Shown one piece after another: positions 24,579-32,323 of a stretch of 64,000 bases of DNA. Position 1 is the stretch's first letter. Each line of letters opens with the position of its first letter. The DNA is from UBA8687 sp964564655 (GTDB taxonomy: Bacteria; Nitrospinota; Nitrospinia; Nitrospinales; VA-1): NCBI GenBank assembly GCA_964564655.1, contig CAZMBO010000001.1, positions 9,996 to 73,995 of the forward strand. The letters are read 5' to 3'. The notes beneath the pieces were generated by a model, which made no database searches, was not told where the DNA came from, and was given only the letters and a program-made list of their open reading frames with translations. Both the position numbers and the translations under genes were made by a program.

Positions 24579-24714
24579 ACTTCCTTAATTTACAATAATT
24601 CGACCTACATAAAGCCATCTTTGTCGAAATTTTGATAGTTGAATTTTCTTTTGAGCTAAGAATATGATGGGATGATTGAAAAATGATGGTTTGGTCTGGG
24701 ACATGCTCTTATTA

Positions 24715-24754
24715 TTTTCCCGATCAAACTTTTTTCTTTTTGATCATGGGAAAA
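24715..24754 (+). promoter_or_regulatory. Leader hairpin touching the ribosome binding site
   Basis: TTTTCCCGATCAAA (24715-24728) pairs with TTTGATC (24739-24745) and GGGAAAA (24748-24754), a 14-bp stem with a 2-base bulge and 10-base loop. The Shine-Dalgarno GAGAGG begins two bases later and the ATG is at 24768. No T-tract follows, so it is not a terminator; a translational or RNA-stability control element is possible. Confidence 0.45.
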
Positions 24755-24767
24755 AGAGAGGAAAAAA

Positions 24768-25252
24768 ATGACAGAAAAAACCCCTGTTACAGTGGATGAA
24801 GTACGAGATGCCCAAGACAACTTTAAAAATGGGACCACCCAGCATGAAAATANNNNNNNNNNNNNNNNNNNNNNNNNNNNNNNNNNNNNNNNNNNNNNNN
24901 NNNNNNNNNNNNNNNNNNNNNNNNNNNNNNNNNNNNNNNNNNNNNNNNNNNNGAAGTACGAGATGCCCAAGACAACTTTAAAAATGGGACCACCCAGCAT
25001 GAAAATAAAAACTATAAAGAGGCCATTGAAGCTTTTAAGAAGTCGGCAATGATTCATCCGTTTGATGAAAATCATTTAAGCGAACTTGAGGCAAAGCTGA
25101 AAGAAGGCAGTTTTAAATTGCAACAGGAAAGCATTGCATTTATGGGGTGTGCGGCAGTTCATCTTAATGAAATGATTCATGGCTTAGATGAAGATGAAAA
25201 ACAGGAGGTGCCTGTTGACGAATCATTGATGGATACCTTTAAGGATTGGTAA
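24768..25252 (+). CDS. TPR-like protein, interrupted by an assembly gap
   Basis: The gene is split by 100 N, but the 55 bases before the gap (24798-24852) are repeated exactly after it (24953-25007). Merging the copies removes 155 bases and leaves 330, exactly 110 codons, so the true product is very probably an uninterrupted 109-residue protein. It begins MTEKTPVTVDEVRDAQDNFK and contains a TPR-like helix pair (NYKEAIEAFKKSAMIHPFDE), then ends in an acidic tail. GAGAGG precedes the ATG. It stops 4 bases before the radical SAM gene, so the two are one transcript. Function unknown; a partner or substrate-presenting role for the radical SAM enzyme is inference. Confidence 0.7.
24853..24952. other. 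Scaffold gap of 100 N
   Basis: Exactly 100 N, a typical placeholder. The 55-base identity of the two flanks shows the contigs overlap, so the gap is very probably artefactual. Confidence 0.95.
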
Positions 25253-25256
25253 GAGA

Positions 25257-26468
25257 ATGTCGGTAAAAGGTAAAGAATTTCTTTACAGCATTTTTCGCAA
25301 AGAAATAAAGGATAGAAAAATTCCTTTAAGTCTCGGGAAAACCTGTCCTGTTAAATGTACTTTTTGCTATGAAATGGATCATAGTTATCGCGATACTTTT
25401 GATGTTCCTTTAACCACCCAAGAGCATTGGGATTTTATATTTAATGAGATCAAATCCTTGCCGACTCGTGAGTCAGAATTCTGGGTCCTGGGAGGTAATG
25501 AGTATATGGAGTGGACGGACCTTGCTCTTCACCCGAAGGCAATGGACTGGATAGAAGAGTTTCTGGATCAAACGGATAAAGGAATCACCGTTTTTTCTGT
25601 GGGCTATTTTGATCCATTAAGGATAAAAAGGCTTGCTGAAAAATATCCAGGTCGTATCAATTTTGAGTTGTCAGTCATTTCTCTGAGTTCTTATCGACAA
25701 CAATTAATGCCTAAAGGACCTTCGGTAGATCAGGTGTTGGAGATTTTAGATGGGCCTGCGGTGACCTCCGCTAATTTTTATTCTTTTGGCCCAGAATCTA
25801 TGTCTAAGGATGCCAAGAGGATTTCAGAGATCAATGAAAAGTGTCTTCTTTGGATGGGATGTCTCACTCCTTTGAAATATATCGATAGCCATACCACTAA
25901 ATTAATGCGACAAGGCAAAAGGTTTCTTCCTGATGAGGCTAGGAAAATTTACGATATGGATTTGCCAAATACTCAAATGATACATACTGAATCGGATATC
26001 ACCGCTTTCTTAAATAGAAATAAAATTATAAAAACCTTTGACGCCTGTGAACTGGAGAAAAAGGACTGGATTGTTATGGCAGGAAACGTCCATCGAGTTT
26101 TAACCTTATTTCGACCTGGTCGTGCACGATTTATGTACGTGCCTAACGATACCTTGGGGGGTGACTCTGATTGTACGACTTTACTAACTTTTGACGATGT
26201 TGCGAAGAGGATTACCAATCAGAAAGTAATTCACTTGCCTCGTGTCATTATGGAAAAATCCTCCAATGACGAGAGGGATATTTCAGGCAGATCTTTTGAC
26301 GATTTTAAAAATCAGTTTCCAAACGTACGTTTTAAGGTACTTCACAAAATAAACTCAGACCTTTCAAATAAAAAACTATATGAAAAGGGATATTTGAAAA
26401 ATTATGTTGAGGGATATCTCAACAATCCCTTATCAAAAAAATTTGAGAATGTAGCTTGTCCAAATTGA
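25257..26468 (+). CDS. Radical SAM protein of unknown type
   Basis: 403 residues. The cluster motif is GKTCPVKCTFCYEMDHSY (CxxxCxxC) near residue 30. The following core has the expected strands (EFWVLGGNEYMEW; RINFELSVISLSSYRQQLMP, the latter like the usual SLDxxxxxxH/R region). The C-terminal half (~250-403) has AGNVHRVLTLFRPGRARF, NDTLGGDSDCTTLLTFDDV and VIHLPRVIMEKSSNDERDIS. By eye this recalls the DUF512 domain of PDZ/radical SAM/DUF512 proteins, but the match is loose. Two more cysteines near the end (ACPN; DACELE) could hold another cluster, unproven. It follows the TPR-like gene by 4 bases. Confidence 0.8.
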   Translation: MSVKGKEFLYSIFRKEIKDRKIPLSLGKTCPVKCTFCYEMDHSYRDTFDVPLTTQEHWDFIFNEIKSLPTRESEFWVLGGNEYMEWTDLALHPKAMDWIEEFLDQTDKGITVFSVGYFDPLRIKRLAEKYPGRINFELSVISLSSYRQQLMPKGPSVDQVLEILDGPAVTSANFYSFGPESMSKDAKRISEINEKCLLWMGCLTPLKYIDSHTTKLMRQGKRFLPDEARKIYDMDLPNTQMIHTESDITAFLNRNKIIKTFDACELEKKDWIVMAGNVHRVLTLFRPGRARFMYVPNDTLGGDSDCTTLLTFDDVAKRITNQKVIHLPRVIMEKSSNDERDISGRSFDDFKNQFPNVRFKVLHKINSDLSNKKLYEKGYLKNYVEGYLNNPLSKKFENVACPN

Positions 26469-26491
26469 TCTTTTTTAGACTGGATAAATAG

Positions 26492-26514
26492 AACAGGGCG
26501 ATAGTCCTGTTTTT
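26492..26514 (+). terminator. Terminator between the radical SAM gene and a small gene
   Basis: AACAGG (26492-26497) and CCTGTT (26506-26511) form a 6-bp stem with an 8-base loop, ending in TTTTT. It sits directly before the ribosome binding site of the 60-residue gene, so it could also act as an attenuator. Confidence 0.6.
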
Positions 26515-26529
26515 AGAAAGGAAATTGAA

Positions 26530-26712
26530 ATGCAGTATAGGTTGAAAATTGTATTTACTGATAGTCAAGAACTTATCCTGGAAAATACTGAAAAGCATGG
26601 TTTCAGCGATGATCTAGAATTATTTGAAGTGACAACTACGGACGAGATTTTTGTTGTCCCATTAAAACAAATCAAATACATTGCTTGTGATTCAAAGATT
26701 TTTAAAAATTAG
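26530..26712 (+). CDS. Small hypothetical protein (60 residues)
   Basis: Starts at ATG with AAAGGAAA upstream. The protein (MQYRLKIVFTDSQELILENT, later FEVTTTDEIFVVPLKQIKYI) looks like a small all-beta fold, with alternating hydrophobic residues and no signal peptide or membrane segment. One Cys near the end. It lies 61 bases behind the radical SAM gene, past a terminator-like hairpin. Its size and position would fit a small partner or substrate of the radical SAM enzyme, but it lacks the Gly/Cys-rich tail typical of known modified peptides. Confidence 0.6.
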   Translation: MQYRLKIVFTDSQELILENTEKHGFSDDLELFEVTTTDEIFVVPLKQIKYIACDSKIFKN

Positions 26713-26985
26713 TTCAGAATGTGTGCTTTCTTCGCCCAGAGCTCCTCGTTAAACTTTTCTCGAGCAATTTTCAAAAAGCGCTTGGTTTAAGGTCAGTGAT
26801 CTTTCGTCGACCATATTTCTCTTATTTGTGGAAGAAGAATATTTTTTTCTGGTTTCATCCTTAGTTGTTTGGTTTTTTGATCTAAGCTGTAGCCACATAA
26901 GAATAAAAAGTATTATTGAATAAAGTGGTTCTAGGTATTAGAATTAAAGCGAGTGTGAAGCATACGTTTTGCTCGGATAAACCTC
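26713..26985 (+). other. Intergenic region before the XRE regulator
   Basis: 273 bases, AT-rich. No convincing promoter, hairpin or gene. The sequence just before the ATG at 26986 has no clear Shine-Dalgarno. Confidence 0.4.
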
Positions 26986-27627
26986 ATGTCAATTTTGGCT
27001 AAAAACTTAAAGACGATTCGGAAGGAATTAGGTTGTACTCAATCTATGATGTCTGGAATATTAAAGGTTGGGTTTAGGACTTTTGTGCGATATGAGGCGG
27101 GGGAGAGAGATGCTCCAGTTTCAGTTCTTATTAAGATTGCTCGATTAGCCAATATTTCCCTAGAGAAGTTATTGACAACGAGTATTGAACCTATTGATAT
27201 TGCTCCTTTGAAGAAAATAGGTCAGGGATCAAACCCTGGTCAGATTGAATCTTTAGATTTTCAAACTGGTTATGTGACTTTTAAAAATCCGAACTGTCGA
27301 GAAATTATAACAGTCGATGATGTTGAAAGACGTATTCTTACTCTTTTTAGAAAAATGCCATCCGGTTTGAAAAAAGATTGTATAGATTCACTAGAACAGA
27401 TAGTTGTAACGGGTAGAGTAGTTAGTCGACTTTCAGAGAAGGCTGGTATTCGGCGTAAGGGTAACAGAAAAATAAGCCCTAAAGTCAGAATTAAAACTGA
27501 ACCTTTCCAAAAATCAAAAACTACAAGAACGCTGACTAGAAAAGAACTGGATAAAAAAGTTTTGCAAGAAAAGATAGACAAGCTTAAACTAGTAACCCAA
27601 ACTATTAATAAAATCACCGTGAGATAA
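26986..27627 (+). CDS. XRE-type helix-turn-helix regulator
   Basis: 213 residues. Residues ~5-65 are an XRE/Cro-like helix-turn-helix (LAKNLKTIRKELGCTQSMMS; VGFRTFVRYEAGERDAPVSV; ISLEKLL). The remaining ~150 residues have no domain I know: a possible small beta patch (ESLDFQTGYVTFKNPNC), then a basic coiled region rich in Lys/Arg. It ends 6 bases before the next membrane-protein gene, so it is probably transcribed with the penicillin-binding protein genes and may regulate them. It has no ligand-binding motif I can identify. Confidence 0.8.
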   Translation: MSILAKNLKTIRKELGCTQSMMSGILKVGFRTFVRYEAGERDAPVSVLIKIARLANISLEKLLTTSIEPIDIAPLKKIGQGSNPGQIESLDFQTGYVTFKNPNCREIITVDDVERRILTLFRKMPSGLKKDCIDSLEQIVVTGRVVSRLSEKAGIRRKGNRKISPKVRIKTEPFQKSKTTRTLTRKELDKKVLQEKIDKLKLVTQTINKITVR

Positions 27628-27633
27628 AAATTT

Positions 27634-28536
27634 GTGAAATTTTTCGGTGTCAGGTGGCTGCGGCACAGTCTAGCAGGAGTAGTTGTTCTTTCTGCATTTC
27701 TTTTTCTTGAGTTTTATACCAACCTGTTTGAAAAAAGTGTCGGTTATTACTTAAAATGGCAAAACCACAAACGTCCTCAATTAGGCCGTATGTGGGAGCG
27801 GGATAGACAATCCCTCATCGCACAAGCCCAAATTCAATCCATTCGTTCTTCTCTAGATATACAGGAAGAAAATGCGCTGGGCATTTCCTCTCTCAAACAA
27901 TTATTTGAAAACGTTGCGCCGGGCTTCCCTTTAGTTGTTACGCGCGAAAAATTTCTTCAGCTTTATTTTGATTTTCCCGGTCAAGGCTCAGAACAAATTA
28001 TCTCTCCCTATGATTTGATCAGCCTGGATTCTGAAAAAGAATGGGATCGTATCTTATTAAAACGGTTCGGTCCTTGGGTGACTCTTCAGTTTCTTGATCA
28101 TAAAAATATTCCAGTCCACGAAATTTTCTTGTCTGTAGATACAATTTTAGATGTTCAAGCCACCCGTTCAATAAAACGAGGAACCCTTGAGGATTCAAAC
28201 TTTAAATCGAATCGTATTTTTAATATAGGTGAAGTGTTGCCTGTATTGAAAAGCCTGGATCCGGTTACTCAGAAGGCCGTGTTCCCAGAACCTCGATGGT
28301 TTTTAGAAAAGAACTATTTTCTTACCCGTGTTGGTATTGCCGATGTTGTAACTGGTAACGATCCTTCAAAACACCTTGTTTTTGGAATCGAATACGATAC
28401 TGATTACTACACGGGAGTTTTGTTTATACCCGTCGCATTGGAGTTGGCTAACAATATAATGTCTCAAATTGACAAATCAGAAAATTTAGTGGAAAGCCAA
28501 GTTGAAGAACAATCTCTGTTGGAGGTGATTCCTTGA
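27634..28536 (+). CDS. Membrane-anchored protein before PBP1A
   Basis: 300 residues from a GTG start. One N-terminal transmembrane helix (SLAGVVVLSAFLFLEFYT) and a large probably periplasmic part, of a family I do not recognise. It contains ERDRQSLIAQAQIQSIRSSL, a helical stretch, then mixed strands (FGPWVTLQFLDHKNIPVHEI; HLVFGIEYDTDYYTG). It overlaps the penicillin-binding protein gene by four bases (TTGA), so their synthesis is coupled and a role as a PBP partner or regulator in peptidoglycan synthesis is likely, by context only. Confidence 0.7.
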   Translation: MKFFGVRWLRHSLAGVVVLSAFLFLEFYTNLFEKSVGYYLKWQNHKRPQLGRMWERDRQSLIAQAQIQSIRSSLDIQEENALGISSLKQLFENVAPGFPLVVTREKFLQLYFDFPGQGSEQIISPYDLISLDSEKEWDRILLKRFGPWVTLQFLDHKNIPVHEIFLSVDTILDVQATRSIKRGTLEDSNFKSNRIFNIGEVLPVLKSLDPVTQKAVFPEPRWFLEKNYFLTRVGIADVVTGNDPSKHLVFGIEYDTDYYTGVLFIPVALELANNIMSQIDKSENLVESQVEEQSLLEVIP

Positions 28537-30575
28537 TCGGCCGCCTTTTACAGTTTTTGAATCGGGTAATTATAATTTTGGCCCTTATTTCAATTTTAAC
28601 TGTTTCCGGTATTTATTTCTGGTTGAGTAATGATCTTCCGCAACTTCCGCAAAGTTTAGGGCATATCAATTTAAGTCTTCCTACCGAAATTTATTCCGCC
28701 GATGGTGAACGAATTAAGGTTCTTGGTGAAAGACGCCCGGTAAACATTGAAGATATCTCACCCAATTTTTTAAAAGCAATAATTGCAGTTGAAGATGCGC
28801 GATTTTATAGTCACAACGGAATAGATCATCGCGCCCTTATAAGAGCCTTGATAACTAATTTCCGCACCAAAAAGATTGTTCAAGGGGGTAGCACCATAAC
28901 CCAGCAACTTTCTAAGAATTTATTTTTCTCTTTTGAGCGGAACTGGGTACGAAAAATTAAAGAACTCCTCGTTGCCTTTCAGTTAGAAGTTACATTTGGG
29001 AAAGAACAGATCCTCGAGGCTTATAGCAACCAGATTTATTTTGGCAGCGGGGCATATGGTGTAGAGGAAGCTTCTCAAACCTATTTTAATAGTAGGGCGC
29101 GAGATTTAACTCTTTTACAGGCAGCCATGCTTGCCGGCCTTCCAAACTCTCCAAATAACGCTAACCCATTTGTCCATTTTGAAAAGGCTATGAAAAGGGC
29201 AGAATTTATTTTAAAAAGAATGGTTTCAGAAAACCTAATTTCAAGTAGTGAAAGAGAGTTAGCATTAAAGTCTAGAATTGATCTTGCCACTCCAAAAGTA
29301 GAATCCAATCCTAATTTGTACTTTGTAGATGAAGTCTTGGCTAAACTAGAAAAGAATTATGGTAAAGAATTCGTGCATTTTGGTGGGTTAAAGATTTTTA
29401 CTACTTTAGATACTAGATACCAGTATTTTGCATTAAAAGGAGCCCGGAATCATTTAGAGGCCTTAAAAGGAAAAATAAAGAAAGAATCTAATTCGGAAAA
29501 ACTGCAGGTTGCGCTAGTAGCCATCGAAAATAAAAGCGGTGCTGTCAAAGCTTTGCTGGGAGGAAGAAACTATTCCCACAGTCAGTTTAATCGGGCTGTT
29601 TCTAATAATAGACTACCCGGTTCATCATTTAAACCTTTTGTGTATTTGACTGCCATGGAAAGTCTGGGTTTTTCTCCAGCAACGGTAGTAAATGATGAAC
29701 CCTTTGAAATAGAGATTCCGGGTACAGAACCATGGGAACCTCAGAACTTCGATGAAGAATATGCTGGAGATATAGTACTTAAAAAGGCACTGTTGAAATC
29801 TATAAATATTGTATCCGCTAAATTAATGCAACAGGTAGGACCAGACAAAGTCATTCGAACGGCACGAAAATTTGGAATAAAAAGTCCGCTTGGAAGACAT
29901 CTTTCACTTGCTTTGGGTACGTCAGGGGTTTCTCCTTTAGAAATTGCATCTGCCTATAGCGTAATTGCCAATCTTGGAATCTATAATGAACCTTATTTGA
30001 TTCAGCAAATTGAGGACTTTCAAGGTAACCGTCTTTATGAACATTTTTATCAAGGAGTACAGCAATATAGCCCAGATGCTCTTTATCCGTTGTTAGATAT
30101 GATGCGTGGTGTTGTTGAAAGAGGAACGGGAAGAATTGTACGAAGAATGGGATTCCAACATCCAGCAGCAGGCAAAACAGGTACCACAAATGCCTTTAAA
30201 GATGCATGGTTCAATGGTTTTACAAAAGATATTTCTACTTCCGTTTGGGTTGGATTTGACAATAATGATTCAATGAAAACAAGGTCTGGAAAAGGATTGA
30301 CGGGAGCGAGTGCAGCAGCACCCATTTGGGTGCATTTCATGCAAAAAGCACTTGAGGGAAAAACCAAAGTTAAATTCCCTGTGCCGGATAATATAAAACT
30401 CGCCACAGTTGATGTGAAAACAGGGAGATTGCCTGATGAGTTTTCTCTAGAAAAAATTCAGATTGCGGTAAAAGAAGATGTGGATCTTTCTCCTTTACCA
30501 ATTGAAGATCCGATATCTGAAGTTGATGCAGAGGCAAATTTAGAAGTGGAAAATTTCAAGGCCTCTTCAAATTAG
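28533..30575 (+). CDS. mrcA: Class A penicillin-binding protein (PBP1A type)
   Basis: 680 residues. Bifunctional peptidoglycan glycosyltransferase and transpeptidase. One N-terminal membrane helix (IIILALISILTVSGIYFWL), then the GT51 domain with VEDARFYSHNGID (catalytic Glu), GGSTITQQLSKN and LVAFQLEVTFGKEQILEAY. The transpeptidase has SxxK in GSSFKPF, SxN in KSINIVSAK, and KTGTT. The TTG start is preceded by GGAGGTG. PBP1A of E. coli is 850 residues; this shorter form lacks the OB insert. It lies between an unknown membrane protein and a SPOR protein. Confidence 0.95.
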   Translation: MIGRLLQFLNRVIIILALISILTVSGIYFWLSNDLPQLPQSLGHINLSLPTEIYSADGERIKVLGERRPVNIEDISPNFLKAIIAVEDARFYSHNGIDHRALIRALITNFRTKKIVQGGSTITQQLSKNLFFSFERNWVRKIKELLVAFQLEVTFGKEQILEAYSNQIYFGSGAYGVEEASQTYFNSRARDLTLLQAAMLAGLPNSPNNANPFVHFEKAMKRAEFILKRMVSENLISSSERELALKSRIDLATPKVESNPNLYFVDEVLAKLEKNYGKEFVHFGGLKIFTTLDTRYQYFALKGARNHLEALKGKIKKESNSEKLQVALVAIENKSGAVKALLGGRNYSHSQFNRAVSNNRLPGSSFKPFVYLTAMESLGFSPATVVNDEPFEIEIPGTEPWEPQNFDEEYAGDIVLKKALLKSINIVSAKLMQQVGPDKVIRTARKFGIKSPLGRHLSLALGTSGVSPLEIASAYSVIANLGIYNEPYLIQQIEDFQGNRLYEHFYQGVQQYSPDALYPLLDMMRGVVERGTGRIVRRMGFQHPAAGKTGTTNAFKDAWFNGFTKDISTSVWVGFDNNDSMKTRSGKGLTGASAAAPIWVHFMQKALEGKTKVKFPVPDNIKLATVDVKTGRLPDEFSLEKIQIAVKEDVDLSPLPIEDPISEVDAEANLEVENFKASSN

Positions 30576-30584
30576 AAGGCATAT

Positions 30585-32120
30585 ATGTTGTACCAAACTT
30601 TAAAATTTTATTTTGCTCGATTTGCATGCACGTTATTCCTAATGTTTGGAATTGGGTTTTCGGGTCTTTATTTTATTCATGAGGTGGCATTACCAAATAT
30701 TGTGTTTGATGATTTGGCTGTCCAGTGGTCAATATTTCTAGTTTGTCTATTTTTTGGTTTCATAGGCTATGGAATGCTTGGGGAGCAAAGATTTTCTAAT
30801 GCTTTGCACAAATTAAAAAATATACCTCCCAACTCCCTTGCTGAAAATATTAAATTTCAATTTGAGAATTTAATTGAGCTTACTTATTCTTCATATTTTT
30901 TGCCAAGCACGGGTAAGCGTTATCGGAATTTAAGTGTCTTGCAGTATGCAGATTATCTTCTTTCTATAGGAGAGGAAAGTCCAAGAGCTCTAAGTTGGTA
31001 CGTCAAAGCATTTATTCAAAGTCCGCAAAATTCTCGTTTCAGAAAGCCTCTTTTATCTATATTGAATAGAGGGCAGGAGTTGAGTGGTCAGGAAATGGAT
31101 CTATTGCTAATAATGTATCAGCAGGAAAAACAGCACGATCCTGTTTTCACCTCTTATTTAGCTCGCTTATTCTTAAAGGCTAAACAGTGGTCAGGGCAAA
31201 CGGAACCTCTATTTCTGAGTGCCTTAGATGAGAAAAATGAACTTTCGGAAGAAATTATTAAATTTGTTCTCCCTATTTATTTGGCTCATCGACGTACAGA
31301 TGAGCGGGCATTAAGTTTTTTTGTGAAGGCTCTTGAATTTTCTGTGGAGGATGAAAAGGAAATAAGAAATATTTTGGCGCAATCATATTGCGAAGGGAAC
31401 CTTGTAGGCGTTGCTCCCCATTTACATAGAAAGTGTGAAGAAATTTTTTATAAATTGGAATCCAGCGAGCAGGAGGAATTGAAATCCAAAGCAGATGAAA
31501 CCCGGATTGCTTTTAAATTAAAAAAAATAAAGCTATTTAGAAAAGAAGACTTGCAGGACCTAAAACGTTTAAAAGTAGAAATGGGTCTGGTTACAACCAA
31601 AATTTCTCTAATAATGGAAGGAATAATCTGGTTTGGATTAAGATTGAGAAGTTCTGGTAAATGGATGCTGCTGAAAATTTTAGATGGTGCATACTTATTT
31701 GGGAACCTCTCTTTTAAGAAAAAGTTTACTGCTTTTGCCATTGTTTCAATTTTTATTGTGATTGGAGTTAGTTTTAAGGAGGTATGGTCGCCAAATTATG
31801 GTAAGGGGAAAGATGTATTTCGGGGTAGCCCTATGACTTCAAATGGATCTATTGAAAGTAAAAAAGATAGTCGTGTGTTTACTGTGCAAATTGCCGCGGT
31901 GGATTCGGCAAAACAGGCTAATAAGTTGGTAGAAAAATTAAAACGAAAAAATATTGAAAACTTATATGTAGTCAAGTCCAAACGAAGATCGGGTGGCCAT
32001 TGGTTTAAATTGAGAGTGGGGAAATTTTCATCAAAAATTAAGGCTAGTGAGTTTGCGAACCAACTTATTGCTTCAAAAAAGGTAAAAAACTACTTCATTA
32101 CAGCAATGCCAAAAAAATAG
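30585..32120 (+). CDS. Membrane protein with C-terminal SPOR domain
   Basis: 511 residues. Two N-terminal hydrophobic segments (~10-32 and ~47-65), a helical middle that looks TPR-like (SLAENIKFQFENLIELTYSS; PRALSWYVKAFIQSPQ), a third membrane helix (FTAFAIVSIFIVIGVSF, ~res 383-400), and a SPOR domain at ~427-511 (RVFTVQIAAVDSAKQANKLV to KVKNYFITAMPK). SPOR domains bind denuded glycan at division sites. With the preceding PBP1A this points to septal peptidoglycan work. Ten bases behind PBP1A. Confidence 0.85.
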   Translation: MLYQTLKFYFARFACTLFLMFGIGFSGLYFIHEVALPNIVFDDLAVQWSIFLVCLFFGFIGYGMLGEQRFSNALHKLKNIPPNSLAENIKFQFENLIELTYSSYFLPSTGKRYRNLSVLQYADYLLSIGEESPRALSWYVKAFIQSPQNSRFRKPLLSILNRGQELSGQEMDLLLIMYQQEKQHDPVFTSYLARLFLKAKQWSGQTEPLFLSALDEKNELSEEIIKFVLPIYLAHRRTDERALSFFVKALEFSVEDEKEIRNILAQSYCEGNLVGVAPHLHRKCEEIFYKLESSEQEELKSKADETRIAFKLKKIKLFRKEDLQDLKRLKVEMGLVTTKISLIMEGIIWFGLRLRSSGKWMLLKILDGAYLFGNLSFKKKFTAFAIVSIFIVIGVSFKEVWSPNYGKGKDVFRGSPMTSNGSIESKKDSRVFTVQIAAVDSAKQANKLVEKLKRKNIENLYVVKSKRRSGGHWFKLRVGKFSSKIKASEFANQLIASKKVKNYFITAMPKK

Positions 32121-32323
32121 GTATTAAATGCTGTTCAGTAATCTTAGTCAGTAATACTTCAAATAAAAAGAACTTATTATGTTTGTATTATTTGTTGGGT
32201 TGTCCGAATATAATTTTATACTGTTTCTGTCTCCCTCCCTTAGTTTTAAAAGACGTGTTATTTCCTATTAAGTCTAAATAAATACATTTTTAGTTTAATT
32301 AAAACATTATTCAGGAACTGAAA

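Larger units (their letters stand above)
24431..24767 (+). other. Intergenic region before the TPR/radical SAM module
   Basis: 337 bases: a terminator for the small lipoprotein (24459-24481), a possible promoter (24548-24578), and a hairpin right before the next gene's ribosome binding site (24715-24754). No open frame of interest. Confidence 0.6.

Noticed and set aside
24768..25052. Tandem repeat of a TPR coding segment around the gap
   Set aside because: The 55-base repeat flanks an exact 100-N placeholder, and collapsing it restores a normal frame; a contig overlap explains it.
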